Shown here: positions 8,653 to 17,946 of the stretch, in pieces
Layout of the letters: the number at the start of each line of letters is the position of its first letter
Position numbering within the stretch: position 1 is the stretch's first letter
DNA from: Vineibacter terrae
GTDB lineage: Bacteria > Pseudomonadota > Alphaproteobacteria > Reyranellales > Reyranellaceae
Reading direction: 5' to 3'
Assembly (NCBI RefSeq): GCF_008039615.1
Contig: NZ_VDUZ01000027.1
Location: 51,452 to 115,451 of the forward strand
DNA: 64,000 nt
Program-made: the position numbers and the translations under genes
The notes under the pieces: model-generated
Database searches by the model: none
What the model was told of the DNA's origin: nothing
What the model saw: only the letters and a program-made list of their open reading frames with translations

Positions 8653-9312
8653 TCAGCCGGCGAGGACGGGCTTCAGGATGATGTCGAGGCAGTCCTCGAC
8701 ATACTGCTCGCGCGTCAGCCGCGGCAGGCGCCAGGCGTTCAGCGCCCAGGAATGCGCCAGCACGACGAGATGATAGGTCAGCACGTCGACGTTGATGGGG
8801 CGGAAGATCTTGGCCGTCACGCAGCGCTCGACGCAGCCGGCGAGCAGCGATGTCGACTGCAGCTCCTTCTTCATCGTCGCCTTGATCTTGGCGCGCGACA
8901 GCGACCGCGATTCGCGATAGCCGAGCAGGGCGGCGCCGCGATGCTCGTCGACCACGCGGCAATAGGTTTGGATTGCGGCCTTGAACTGCGCGAACGGCTC
9001 GGTGTGCTGCTGCACGGCGAGCGGAATCTCGCGGTTGTAGACGTCGAAGATCTCGCCGATGGCGGCGAACAGCAGGTCTTCCTTGTCGCGGAAATACTGG
9101 TAGATCAGACCGGCGCTGATCTTGGCCTCATCGGCCACGTCCTGGACGGTGGTGCGGTGGAAGCCGTCGCGGCCGAACAGCAGGATCGCCGCAGTGAGGA
9201 TCTGCTCCCGCCGTGCCTCGCTGCTGCGGCGCAGCGGATACCGCCGCCGCGGCCGCGGCATCACCGCATCCCAGTCGAGGTCACGACCTTGATCTGCCAC
9301 CGGGTCTTGCAC
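8653..9312 (-). CDS. TetR/AcrR family transcriptional regulator
   Basis: A 219-residue one-component regulator. The helix-turn-helix TTVQDVADEAKISAGLIYQYF lies near residues 54-74, preceded by REQILTAAILLFGRDGF, the usual TetR N-terminal core. The C-terminal ligand domain is unrelated to any family I can name. The formal start at 9312 is GTG with a poor ribosome site; an internal ATG at 9259-9261 (MPRPRRRYPLRR) would give a 202-residue protein and is a realistic alternative. The gene is upstream of and co-directional with the Liv/CoA operon and probably controls it, responding to an acyl-CoA or similar ligand. Confidence 0.9.
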   Translation of the reverse strand: MQDPVADQGRDLDWDAVMPRPRRRYPLRRSSEARREQILTAAILLFGRDGFHRTTVQDVADEAKISAGLIYQYFRDKEDLLFAAIGEIFDVYNREIPLAVQQHTEPFAQFKAAIQTYCRVVDEHRGAALLGYRESRSLSRAKIKATMKKELQSTSLLAGCVERCVTAKIFRPINVDVLTYHLVVLAHSWALNAWRLPRLTREQYVEDCLDIILKPVLAG

Positions 9313-9462
9313 TCCGATCAGCCGCGACGCCGAAATGCGCGTCCGCGCGCTGTCAACGACATTTGCGGTGTCGGCATGGGTGAAGGCAAGAGGAAGTTGT
9401 GTGCCATCGTGGCGCGGCGGTCGGGCCAGCGGGGCATCGGCCAGCCGATGCCCCGCCTGGCT

Positions 9463-10527
<1,065 letters not shown>

Positions 10528-10542
10528 TCATCGTGGAGGACG

Positions 10543-11442
10543 ATGCGCATGGTGGACCAGCGTCTCAAGGTTGAGCGGATCGCGGGCGCCTGCGGCGCGC
10601 AGGTCACGGGAGTCGACCTGGCCCAGCCGCTCGATGCTGGGATCGTGGCCCAGATCCGCGCTGCGATCCTCGAGCACCAGGTCCTTACTTTTCCCGGCCA
10701 ATCGATCGACGATGCCGGCCTGGAGCGCTTCACCGCCTATTTCGGCCCGTTCGGCATCGAGCCCTTCGTCGAAGGCGAGGAGACGCATCCGCATGTGATC
10801 TCGGTGATCAAGGAGGCCGACGAACGGCGCACGGCCAATTTCGGCGGCAACTGGCATTCCGACTGGAGCTTCCAGGAGCGGCCACCCAGCTTCACGCTGC
10901 TGCATGCGCGCGACCTGCCGCCGGTCGGCGGCGACACGATGTTCGCCAACCAGTATCTCGCCTGGGAGGCGCTGTCGTCGGGCATGCGGCGCACGCTCGA
11001 GTCCCTGCGCGCGGTGCACAGCGCCCGGCGTCCCTACGGGCCGCAGGGCACCTACGCCGATCGCCGCAAGGCACGCAGCATGAAGATCCAGGCGGGCGAG
11101 GCAGCGCTTGCCGAGATGGTCCATCCCGTGGCGCGCGTGCACGGCGAGACCGGCCGCGCGGCGCTCTATGTCAACCGCGTCTACACCATCCGCTTCGAGG
11201 ACATGACCGAGCGCGAGAGCGCACCGCTGCTCGACTATCTCTACGATCACTCGGTGCGGCCCGAGTTCACCTGCCGCATCCGCTGGGCGCCGCACGCGCT
11301 CACCATGTGGGACAACCGCGCCGTGCAGCATTTTGCGGTCAACGACTACGACGGCTTCCGGCGCGAGCTGCACCGCACGACCAATGCCGGCGAGCGGCCG
11401 CTGTCGCTGGCCGAGGCGCGCCAGACCCGGGCGGCGGAATGA
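10543..11442 (+). CDS. TauD/TfdA-family Fe(II)/2-oxoglutarate dioxygenase
   Basis: A 299-residue enzyme of the taurine/2,4-D dioxygenase family, which hydroxylates a substrate at the cost of 2-oxoglutarate and oxygen. The iron ligands are His105 and Asp107 (WHSDWSF) and His263 (AVQHFAVNDY); Arg278 in ELHRTT, 15 residues after the distal His as in TauD, should bind the 2-oxoglutarate carboxylate. The start ATG follows GTGGAGGACG. No sulfonate or phenoxy-acid transporter is adjacent; the next gene starts a separate sugar-type ABC operon. The substrate is unknown. Confidence 0.92.
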   Translation: MRMVDQRLKVERIAGACGAQVTGVDLAQPLDAGIVAQIRAAILEHQVLTFPGQSIDDAGLERFTAYFGPFGIEPFVEGEETHPHVISVIKEADERRTANFGGNWHSDWSFQERPPSFTLLHARDLPPVGGDTMFANQYLAWEALSSGMRRTLESLRAVHSARRPYGPQGTYADRRKARSMKIQAGEAALAEMVHPVARVHGETGRAALYVNRVYTIRFEDMTERESAPLLDYLYDHSVRPEFTCRIRWAPHALTMWDNRAVQHFAVNDYDGFRRELHRTTNAGERPLSLAEARQTRAAE

Positions 11443-11576
11443 CGCCGGCCATGGCAGGATCTGTGCATGGACATGGGTATCGAGGTGAAGCAGTCGCGTA
11501 GAGTTTGACGTCCCATGCGTTGTGACAAAGTCCGAAACCGGCCCCGAGAGCTGGCCAAGGTGAGGGGGATCATGAC

Positions 11577-12932
11577 ATGAGCGACGACGTCATCCGCAAA
11601 TGGGCGCTCAGCCGGCGCCGGGTCCTGGGTGCAGCCGCCGGATTGGGCGTGCTCGGGCCGGGCGCCGCTTTCGGCCAGGCCGGCGGGCCGTGGAGCCAGG
11701 CGCCGCGCAGCAAGGTGGACCGCCTCAACTTCGTCGTCTGGACCTATGGCGACATCTACACCCGCATCGCCAAGCAGTTCGAGGCCGATTGGGGCGTCAA
11801 GGTCGACTCGACCATATCGTCCTTCAACGATCATCCGACGAAGCTGGCGACGATGTTCGCGGCCGGCGAGAAGATCGACGTCTCGCAGTCCTCGCCGTTC
11901 TCGTTTCCGAACTTCATCGGCCAGGGCCTCGTCGAGCCGATCGACGACCTGCCGGGCGCGGCCGAGTACACCAAGGATTTCACCGCCTTCACCAAGCAGG
12001 TCGCGGTGGTGAAGGGCAAGACCATGGGGCTGCCGTACTTCTCGGCCGTGTGGGTGTGGAACTACTACGCCGACATGATGGAGAAGCTGAAGATCGACAA
12101 GCCGTTCTCCACCTACGACGAGTTCATCGAGCACTGCGTGAAGGCCAAGAAGGACGGCGTATCGCGCTATCCCGTGCTGTGGGTGGCGGGTGTCGGCCTC
12201 GAGCAGCTGCCGGGCACCTGGTACCAGATGACCTGGAACCGTGGCGGCACGTTCTTCGACAAGCAGGGCAACCACATGCTGGGCGCCGGCTCGATCGCGC
12301 GCGAGACCCTGAAATGGTGGGCCAACACCTTCGAGAAGGGGCTGGACATCTCCGACCCCGAGTCGCTGAAGGTGCAGTTCACCACCTCGGCCAAGGCGTT
12401 CGGCGCCGGCAAGAACCTCTACCGCGGCCCCAACCATCACTATGGGCTGAACGTCGCCAACGATCCGGCCCAGTCGCCGATCGCGGGCAAGGTGAAGGTC
12501 CATGGCTCGCCGGGCGACGGCAAGACGATCGGCGTCACGCATGTCTACTTCCTGTCGTCGGCCAACCGCGACAAGGAGTGGGCCTGGAAGCTGCTGCAGT
12601 ATCTCGGCGGCCGCACCAAGGACGGCAACTACACCCAGGCCATCGGGCTCGCGAAGGATGCGATGCTGGGGTCCGGCTACAGCTCGGTGATGAACAGCGA
12701 TGCGATCAAGCAGGGCTGGGCGCCCTGGGGCGACGTGTCCGCCATCCTGAAGATCTGGGACCAGGCGGCCTATATCGGCGAGGCGTGCTCGTCGGTCTAT
12801 CAGCCCTGGCATTTCCCCTGGACCGATCAGCTCAACATCGAGGTCCAGAAATGCCTCACCGGCCAGATCACGGCCGACCAGTGCTGCGACAACCTGATCA
12901 AGGGCATCGCCGACGCCAAGCGCAAGGTTTGA
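11577..12932 (+). CDS. Extracellular solute-binding protein, family 1 (sugar/polyol-type ABC importer)
   Basis: A 451-residue periplasmic protein with a twin-arginine signal, SRRRVLGAAAGLGVLGPGAAF at residues 12-32, then a type II binding fold (LNFVVWTYGDIYTRIAKQF, LPYFSAVWVWNYY). It resembles UgpB/MalE-like binding proteins of carbohydrate or polyol importers. The ATG follows a GAGGGGG ribosome site. It is followed after a 216-base hairpin repeat by two permease genes, so it is the binding component of that system. Aromatic residues are abundant around the presumed cleft, as is usual for sugar binders. No ATPase gene is adjacent. Confidence 0.9.
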   Translation: MSDDVIRKWALSRRRVLGAAAGLGVLGPGAAFGQAGGPWSQAPRSKVDRLNFVVWTYGDIYTRIAKQFEADWGVKVDSTISSFNDHPTKLATMFAAGEKIDVSQSSPFSFPNFIGQGLVEPIDDLPGAAEYTKDFTAFTKQVAVVKGKTMGLPYFSAVWVWNYYADMMEKLKIDKPFSTYDEFIEHCVKAKKDGVSRYPVLWVAGVGLEQLPGTWYQMTWNRGGTFFDKQGNHMLGAGSIARETLKWWANTFEKGLDISDPESLKVQFTTSAKAFGAGKNLYRGPNHHYGLNVANDPAQSPIAGKVKVHGSPGDGKTIGVTHVYFLSSANRDKEWAWKLLQYLGGRTKDGNYTQAIGLAKDAMLGSGYSSVMNSDAIKQGWAPWGDVSAILKIWDQAAYIGEACSSVYQPWHFPWTDQLNIEVQKCLTGQITADQCCDNLIKGIADAKRKV

Positions 12933-12940
12933 GTCATCGC

Positions 12941-13107
12941 TTCCTCTCCCGCCTTGCGGGAGAGGAAGGGGCCCATCGCGAAGCGATGGGAAGGTGAGGG
13001 CCTAAGGACGAGGTGCTGAGCATGAGAGGCCGTCGATGAGGCACCACGTCCTTGGGCCCTCACCCGGCGCGCTGCGCCCGCCGACCTCTCCCGCCAGCGG
13101 GAGAGGT
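12941..13107. repeat. Composite intergenic hairpin repeat, copy A
   Basis: The gap between binding-protein and permease genes is filled with nested inverted repeats. TTCCTCTCCCGC/GCGGGAGAGGAA pairs at 12941-12967 (12-base stem), CCCATCGC/GCGATGGG at 12972-12990, and ACCTCTCCCGC/GCGGGAGAGGT at 13084-13107. The segments 12996-13016 and 13041-13061 pair over 21 bases with two mismatches. This resembles the short palindromic repeats scattered through many alphaproteobacterial genomes. Lying inside an operon, it may damp or stabilise the mRNA between genes of different required dosage. Confidence 0.85.
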
Positions 13108-13148
13108 GATGACTGCTGCAGCGCCGCGGTCCGGCCGGATACAGCCGC

Positions 13149-14099
13149 ATGACCGTCGTCGCTCCGCAGATGGCTGTCGCGCGCCACAAGCGCCGCCGCG
13201 GGTTCGGTCGGGAGATGTCGGCGGGCTGGTTCGCGTTCTTCATGAACGTGCCGACCCTGCTGTTCCTCGTCCTGGTGCTGGCCTGGCCGGTCATCTATGC
13301 CGGCTACCTGTCGGTGCACCGGGTCGGCCTGGCGCAGCTGCGGCGCGGCGAGTTTCCCTTCACCGGCTGGGAGAACTACGGCCGCGTGCTCGAGGATCCG
13401 CTGTTCTGGACGGCGCTGCAGAACACCGTGATCTTCACCGCCGTCACCGTCAGCACCGAGGTCGTGCTGGCGGTGATGATCGCGCTGCTGATCAATCAGA
13501 CCGGCGTCTGGACGTCGCGGCTGACGCGCCTGCTGATCCTGCTGCCCTATGCCATCCCGCCGATCGCCAACGGCCTGATCTGGGCGTTCATGTACAGCTT
13601 CCAGTTCGGCTTCCTGAACCGGATCCTGTTCACGCTCGGGCTGACCCAGGATCCCGTCAACTGGGCCGGCAATCCCGAGACGGCGCTCTTCGCCGTCACG
13701 GTGCCCTATATCTGGCGCACGCTGCCGTTCGCCATCATCCTGGTGCACGCGGCCCTGCAGGGCATCCCGCGCGAGCTCTACGAGCAGGCCGCCGTCGACG
13801 GCGCCCGGGCGTGGCGCCGCTTCTGGCATGTCACGCTGCCGCTGCTGCGGCCGGTGATCGCGGTGATCCTGATCCTGCGCACCGCCTTCGCCTTCGCCGT
13901 CTTCGAGGAGATCCTGGCGATCACGCAGGGCGGGCCCGGCGACGCGACCTGGGTGGCCGCCTGGTACAGCTACAAGATCACCTTCTCGCCGCCCAACAAT
14001 TTCGGCATGGGCTCGGCGTCGGCCTTCATCCTGGCGCTCATGATCGGCGTGATGGCGCTGGTCTATCTGCGCGCCGTCTATCGCCGGGTGACGCTGTGA
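13149..14099 (+). CDS. ABC sugar-type permease, MalF/UgpA-like
   Basis: A 316-residue inner-membrane protein with six predicted transmembrane segments; the first is PTLLFLVLVLAWPVIYAGYL near residues 37-56. The EAA loop that docks on the ATPase reads YEQAAVDGARAWRRFWHVTLP, around residues 214-234, as in MalF/UgpA. The stop overlaps the next start by one base (TGATG), so the two permeases are made together. It forms the channel with the following MalG-like subunit for the substrate captured by the protein at 11577-12932. Confidence 0.92.
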   Translation: MTVVAPQMAVARHKRRRGFGREMSAGWFAFFMNVPTLLFLVLVLAWPVIYAGYLSVHRVGLAQLRRGEFPFTGWENYGRVLEDPLFWTALQNTVIFTAVTVSTEVVLAVMIALLINQTGVWTSRLTRLLILLPYAIPPIANGLIWAFMYSFQFGFLNRILFTLGLTQDPVNWAGNPETALFAVTVPYIWRTLPFAIILVHAALQGIPRELYEQAAVDGARAWRRFWHVTLPLLRPVIAVILILRTAFAFAVFEEILAITQGGPGDATWVAAWYSYKITFSPPNNFGMGSASAFILALMIGVMALVYLRAVYRRVTL

Positions 14100-14986
14100 T
14101 GTTCGCCACGTCGCGCACCGCCCGCCTGCTGCTGCACGTCGCCAACGCGACGGTGATCCTCTTCATCCTGCTGCCGCTGGTGGCGGTGTTCGTCGGCAGC
14201 ATCCAGTCGGAGAAGGCGCTGCAGGCCGACACAAGGCGCCTGCTGCCGCTGGAATTCACCCTCGACAACTTCACCGTCATCCTCAGCAAAGGTGAGCAGA
14301 AGGGCCGCATCTTCGAGCAGGTCACCTACCTGCCGGACAACATCAAGCACTTCTACACTGCGTTCCTGAACTCGGCGATCGTGGCGGTGTCGGTGACGTT
14401 CCTGACCCTGCTGTTCGGCTCGCTCTCGGCCTACACCATCGCGCACCTGCGCTTCCGCTGGACCCTGTTCCTGATGCAGGCCAATGTCGTGGCGCGCTTC
14501 GTGCCGGTGATCGTGCTGATGATCCCGCTCTACATCGTGATGCGCTCGCTCGGCCAGCTCAACACGCTCTCGGGCGTCATCATCGCCGAGACCGGCTTCC
14601 TGCTGCCATATGCGATCCTGATCCTGGCGCCGTATTTCGACTCGATCCCGCGCGAGCTGGAGGAGGCGGCGCGCATCGACGGCTGCACCCGCCTGCGGGC
14701 TTTCGTGTTCGTGATCCTGCCGCTGTCGACGCCGGCGCTGGCGGCCTGCGGCGTCATCATGTTCATCATCTCCTGGCACGAGCTTCTGATCCCGCTGATC
14801 CTGAATGCGCGGCCCGACGTGATGACCCTGCCGGTCGTGATCGCGAGCCTGGTGGGGGACGTGCACGTCTTCTTCAACCTGATGATGGCGATCTGCCTGC
14901 TGGCGCTGGCGCCCACGGTGATCCTTGTCGCGCTGCTGCAGAAGTATATCGTGGAGGGCCTGTCGGCCGGTGCCGTCAAAGGCTGA
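14099..14986 (+). CDS. ABC sugar-type permease, MalG/UgpE-like
   Basis: A 295-residue permease with six membrane segments. The EAA motif reads LEEAARIDGCTRLRAFVFVILP near residues 189-209, diagnostic for MalG-type subunits. The ATG begins at 14099 within the stop of the upstream permease. The periplasmic stretch at about residues 40-85 (ADTRRLLPLEFTLDNFTVIL) is typical. The next gene encodes a VOC protein rather than the expected MalK/UgpC ATPase; the transporter must borrow an ATPase encoded elsewhere. Confidence 0.92.
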   Translation: MFATSRTARLLLHVANATVILFILLPLVAVFVGSIQSEKALQADTRRLLPLEFTLDNFTVILSKGEQKGRIFEQVTYLPDNIKHFYTAFLNSAIVAVSVTFLTLLFGSLSAYTIAHLRFRWTLFLMQANVVARFVPVIVLMIPLYIVMRSLGQLNTLSGVIIAETGFLLPYAILILAPYFDSIPRELEEAARIDGCTRLRAFVFVILPLSTPALAACGVIMFIISWHELLIPLILNARPDVMTLPVVIASLVGDVHVFFNLMMAICLLALAPTVILVALLQKYIVEGLSAGAVKG

Positions 14987-15015
14987 GGCCGGAGCCAACC
15001 CGCGAGGCGATAGCC

Positions 15016-15897
15016 ATGACCGCGCAGCAGTTCGACCGCAGCCGCGAGGATACGAGCAACATCGTCCACCTGGAGCACGTGAACGTCACGGTGCCGGACC
15101 AGCGCCTGGCGACGCTGTTCTACGTCAGCGGCCTGGGCCTGACGCGCGACCCCTACCTCATGGCCAGCGTCGACAACATGTGGGTGAATGTCGGGCGCAG
15201 CCAGTTCCACCTGCCGACCGGCCGGCCCCAGGTTCTGCGCGGCCACACCGGCCTGGTCATCCCCGACCGGATGTGGCTGCTCAAGCGTCTCGACCTGGTG
15301 CGCGACGACCTGAAGGAGAGCCGCTTCGAGGTCATCGAGCAGGCGGGCTGCATCGAGGCCGTCTGCCCGTGGGGCAACCGGCTGCGCATCCATGAGCCGG
15401 ATCCGCGCTTCGGCCGCGTCGCGCTGGGGATGGCCTATCTCGCCTTCGACGTGCCGGCCGGGACGGCCGCCGCCATCAGCCGCTTCTACCGCGACATCTT
15501 CGCGGCGCCGGCGCAGGCGACGGCGGAGGGCGGCCGGCCATGCGCGGAAGTGGTTGTCGGCCGCGACCAGCGGCTGCTTTTCGTCGAGGCCGATGGGCCG
15601 CTGCCGGCTTATGACGGCCATCATATCCAGGTCTACCTGGCCGATTTCTCCGGGCCGTATCGCCGGCTGCGCGAGCGCGGGCTGGTGTCGCAGGAAAGCA
15701 GCCAGTGGCAGTACCGCTTCCTCGACATCACCGACCTGGACACGGGCAAGGTGCTGTTCACGATAGAGCATGAGGTGCGCAGCATGACGCACCCGCTCTA
15801 TGCGCGGCCGCTGGTCAACCGCAACCCGTACCAGACCAACAACGCCTTCGCGGCCGGCTACGAGAGCCGGTCGTGGGAGCTGCCTTGCTCGGGATAG
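15016..15897 (+). CDS. VOC superfamily (glyoxalase/extradiol-type) protein
   Basis: A 293-residue protein with the opening IVHLEHVNVTVPDQRLATLFYV, the first beta-alpha-beta unit of the vicinal oxygen chelate fold, and a second repeat from about residue 135 (GMAYLAFDVPAGTAAAISRFY). Candidate metal ligands include His18/His21 and Glu residues late in the second module (TIEHEVRSM), but the four-ligand set is not obvious. It starts 29 bases after the permease genes and probably belongs to their operon, suggesting that it acts on the imported compound. The exact reaction is unknown. Confidence 0.72.
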   Translation: MTAQQFDRSREDTSNIVHLEHVNVTVPDQRLATLFYVSGLGLTRDPYLMASVDNMWVNVGRSQFHLPTGRPQVLRGHTGLVIPDRMWLLKRLDLVRDDLKESRFEVIEQAGCIEAVCPWGNRLRIHEPDPRFGRVALGMAYLAFDVPAGTAAAISRFYRDIFAAPAQATAEGGRPCAEVVVGRDQRLLFVEADGPLPAYDGHHIQVYLADFSGPYRRLRERGLVSQESSQWQYRFLDITDLDTGKVLFTIEHEVRSMTHPLYARPLVNRNPYQTNNAFAAGYESRSWELPCSG

Positions 15898-15909
15898 GTC
15901 AGGGGCAGC

Positions 15910-16722
15910 CTACAGCACCGCCAGCCGCGCGTTCAGCAGGTCAGTCACCAGCATGTAGCCGGGCGCGTGCGTGATGCTGAACTCCGGCTTGACGGTGGCG
16001 ATCACGGATTGCGGCGTCACGCCGCACGCCCAGAACACCGGCAGCTCGTCGTCGCGCACCGGCACGGCATCGCCATAGTCGGGCTTGGCGATGTCCTCGA
16101 TGCCGATCATCTCGGGCTTGCCCAGATGCACCGGCGCGCCGTGCACCGAGGGGAAGCGCGACGTGACCTGCACGGCCCGGATCGCGTCCGCCGGCTTGAA
16201 CGGCCGCATCGACACCACCATCGGACCGTGGAAGGGACCCGCCGGCGCCGTCTGGATCGAGGTGCGATACATCGGCACGTTGCTGCCGCAGCTGATGTGG
16301 CGCAGCTCCAGCCCGTTCTCGATCAGCGCCTCCTCGAACGAGAACGAGCAGCCCAGCACGAATGCCACGAGATCGTCGCGCCAGACCTTCTTGAGGTCAT
16401 CGACCTCCTCGACCAGCTCGCCGTGGCGCCACACCCGGTAGCGCGGGACGTCGGTGCGGATATCGAGGTCGGCCCCGAGCGTCGGCAGGCGCGGATCGCC
16501 CGGCTCGGAGGCGGCCAGCAGCGGGCACGGCTTGGGATTCTGGTGGCAGAAGCGGTGGAAGTCGGCCGCCAGGCTCGCCGGCAGCACGGCAAGATTGCCC
16601 TGCACATAGCCCGGCGCCAGGCCGGCGGTCGGCAGCCGGTGCGCGCCGCCGCGGATCTTCAGCCGTGCCGCATGGCCGGTCTCGCGGCCGGCGCCGCCCA
16701 GCGTCGTCATGGTGGTGTCCAT
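15910..16722 (-). CDS. DUF1445 / YcsI family putative hydro-lyase (D-glutamate cyclase-related)
   Basis: A 270-residue cytoplasmic protein, the normal size for this family. Recognisable blocks are [14 protein letters not shown] near the start, [13 protein letters not shown] in the middle, [18 protein letters not shown], and the near-terminal [11 protein letters not shown] and [13 protein letters not shown]. Family members are annotated as putative hydro-lyases and are related to the D-glutamate cyclase domain. The ATG at 16720-16722 is supported by GGGAGG eight bases upstream; the frame remains open beyond it into a repeat. It converges on the VOC gene and follows the SDR gene, from which a hairpin repeat separates it. 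Confidence 0.85.
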   Translation of the reverse strand: MDTTMTTLGGAGRETGHAARLKIRGGAHRLPTAGLAPGYVQGNLAVLPASLAADFHRFCHQNPKPCPLLAASEPGDPRLPTLGADLDIRTDVPRYRVWRHGELVEEVDDLKKVWRDDLVAFVLGCSFSFEEALIENGLELRHISCGSNVPMYRTSIQTAPAGPFHGPMVVSMRPFKPADAIRAVQVTSRFPSVHGAPVHLGKPEMIGIEDIAKPDYGDAVPVRDDELPVFWACGVTPQSVIATVKPEFSITHAPGYMLVTDLLNARLAVL

Positions 16723-16767
16723 GAGGGACCTCCCGGTGAAACGGTGGCCGCCATGGTGGCACTGGCC

Positions 16768-16916
16768 TACCTCTCCCGCAAGCGGGAGAGGTCGACGCGC
16801 GCACCGCGCGCGGCGGGTGAGGGCCTCACGCACGGCACCTCGTCTGCGGTCCCTCACCCTCCCATGGCGCTGCGCGCCATGGGCCCCTCCCTCTCCCGCT
16901 CGCGGGAGAGGGCTCT
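16768..16916. repeat. Composite intergenic hairpin repeat, copy B
   Basis: This gap holds a second member of the hairpin family. ACCTCTCCCGC/GCGGGAGAGGT pairs at 16769-16792, CCCATGGCGC/GCGCCATGGG at 16861-16883 with a TGC loop, and CCCTCTCCCGC/GCGGGAGAGGG at 16889-16912. The linking words CCCTCACC and GGGTGAGGGC are also shared with copy A. It lies between two co-directional minus-strand genes and ends three bases from the SDR stop codon. Confidence 0.85.
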
Positions 16917-16918
16917 GA

Positions 16919-17803
16919 TCACACCGTCACGTCGACGGCGCCGCCGTCGATGCGGATGTTCTGGCCGTTGATGAAGCCGGCGCGGCTGCCGGCCAGGAAG
17001 GCGACCAGGTCGCCGACCTCGTCGACCGTGGCGACGCGGCCGACCGGGTTGGGCATGTCGTTCGCGGCCAGGCGGCGCATCAGGGCGGTGGGGTTCGGGT
17101 CGGCCACCTCGGGCCAGCTGTCGCGGGCGCCGCGCTTGCGCGCCATCTCGATCACCTCGGCCGTGGCGATCAGGCCCGGGCTCACCAGGTTCACCGTCAC
17201 GCCGCTGCCGCCCAGCTCCTTGGCGAGGCTCACCGTGATGGCAGGCAGCGCCGATTTGGCGGCATAGTAGTGCGGCATGCGCGCCGCCGGCCGGGTGGTG
17301 CCGATCGTGCCGACCAGGATCACGCGGCCGAAGCCGCGCGCCTTCATGCCCGGCGTCAGCGCCCGGATCATGCGCACGGCGGAGAGAACGTTCTTCTCGT
17401 ACATGGCAAGCCAGGCCGCATCGTCGGCGTCGACCCAATGGCGGCGCTCCGCCGTGCCGTAATTGGCGACGAGGATGTCGATGTCGCGCTTGGCCTCGAC
17501 CAGCCGCGCCACCACGGCGTTGGCGCCGTCTTGCGTGGCGACATCGCCTGGCGCGATGCTGGCTGCGTGACCGGCAGCCACAAGAATGCGCGTGGTCCGG
17601 GCGGCGGCTTCCTCGCTGGGGCCGTTCACCACCACATGCGCGCCTTCGCGCGCCAGCGCCCAGGCGATGCCGGCGCCGGTGCCGCGATGGGCGCCGGTGA
17701 CCAGCGCCGTCTTGCCGTGAAGATCGAGATCGATGGGACCCTTCCCGCCGGGCCTCTGCTTGCCCGGCGGGTCGAAACTAGCGCGGCCTCTACCTGATCT
17801 CAA
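16919..17803 (-). CDS. Short-chain dehydrogenase/reductase (SDR); start uncertain
   Basis: A classical SDR. The core begins [21 protein letters not shown] (cofactor loop TGAHRGTG), with NYGTAERR in place of the usual NNAG, and a catalytic YYAAKSA Tyr/Lys pair; it ends [17 protein letters not shown]. The frame has no ATG or GTG before the core: the only canonical upstream start is TTG at 17801-17803, and a 10-base hairpin at 17744-17771 would then lie within the coding sequence. An ATC at 17732-17734, preceded by AAGGG, fits the expected N-terminus but would be a rare start codon. Neighbours are the DUF1445 and 2-hydroxyglutarate-oxidase-like genes, so a sugar-acid or hydroxy-acid substrate is plausible. 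Confidence 0.82.
   Translation of the reverse strand: MRSGRGRASFDPPGKQRPGGKGPIDLDLHGKTALVTGAHRGTGAGIAWALAREGAHVVVNGPSEEAAARTTRILVAAGHAASIAPGDVATQDGANAVVARLVEAKRDIDILVANYGTAERRHWVDADDAAWLAMYEKNVLSAVRMIRALTPGMKARGFGRVILVGTIGTTRPAARMPHYYAAKSALPAITVSLAKELGGSGVTVNLVSPGLIATAEVIEMARKRGARDSWPEVADPNPTALMRRLAANDMPNPVGRVATVDEVGDLVAFLAGSRAGFINGQNIRIDGGAVDVTV
17744..17771. other. Strong stem-loop at the 5' end of the SDR gene
   Basis: CCCGCCGGGC pairs perfectly with GCCCGGCGGG around an eight-base loop. On the minus strand it ends ten bases before the ATC that fits the SDR N-terminus, with AAGGG in between. It could be a terminator for the short frame upstream, a translation control hairpin, or a decayed repeat; no T-run follows it. 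Confidence 0.6.
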
Positions 17804-17927
17804 CGTGCACGCAGCCGTTGCGCTCCTTCAGGATCTTGCCGCTGAACAGGGTGTTGTTGGCCGAGCCGACCATGCGGGCGACGCGCACCTGCTCGGTGCG
17901 TGCCGCACCGAAAGATCCGCGTTGCAT
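17790..17927 (-). CDS. Possible 45-residue protein of unknown function
   Basis: An ATG-initiated frame of 45 codons between the oxidase and SDR genes on their strand. Its second half (MVGSANNTLFSGKILKERN then GCVHVEIR) reads more like real protein than random GC-rich translation: it has Asn, Lys, Ile and Phe codons and little Arg/Ala/Pro bias. I recognise no family. There is no good ribosome site. It might be a leader peptide, a remnant of a longer gene, or chance. Confidence 0.25.
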   Translation of the reverse strand: MQRGSFGAARTEQVRVARMVGSANNTLFSGKILKERNGCVHVEIR

Positions 17928-17946
17928 TCCGGTGACCGGAACGTAT

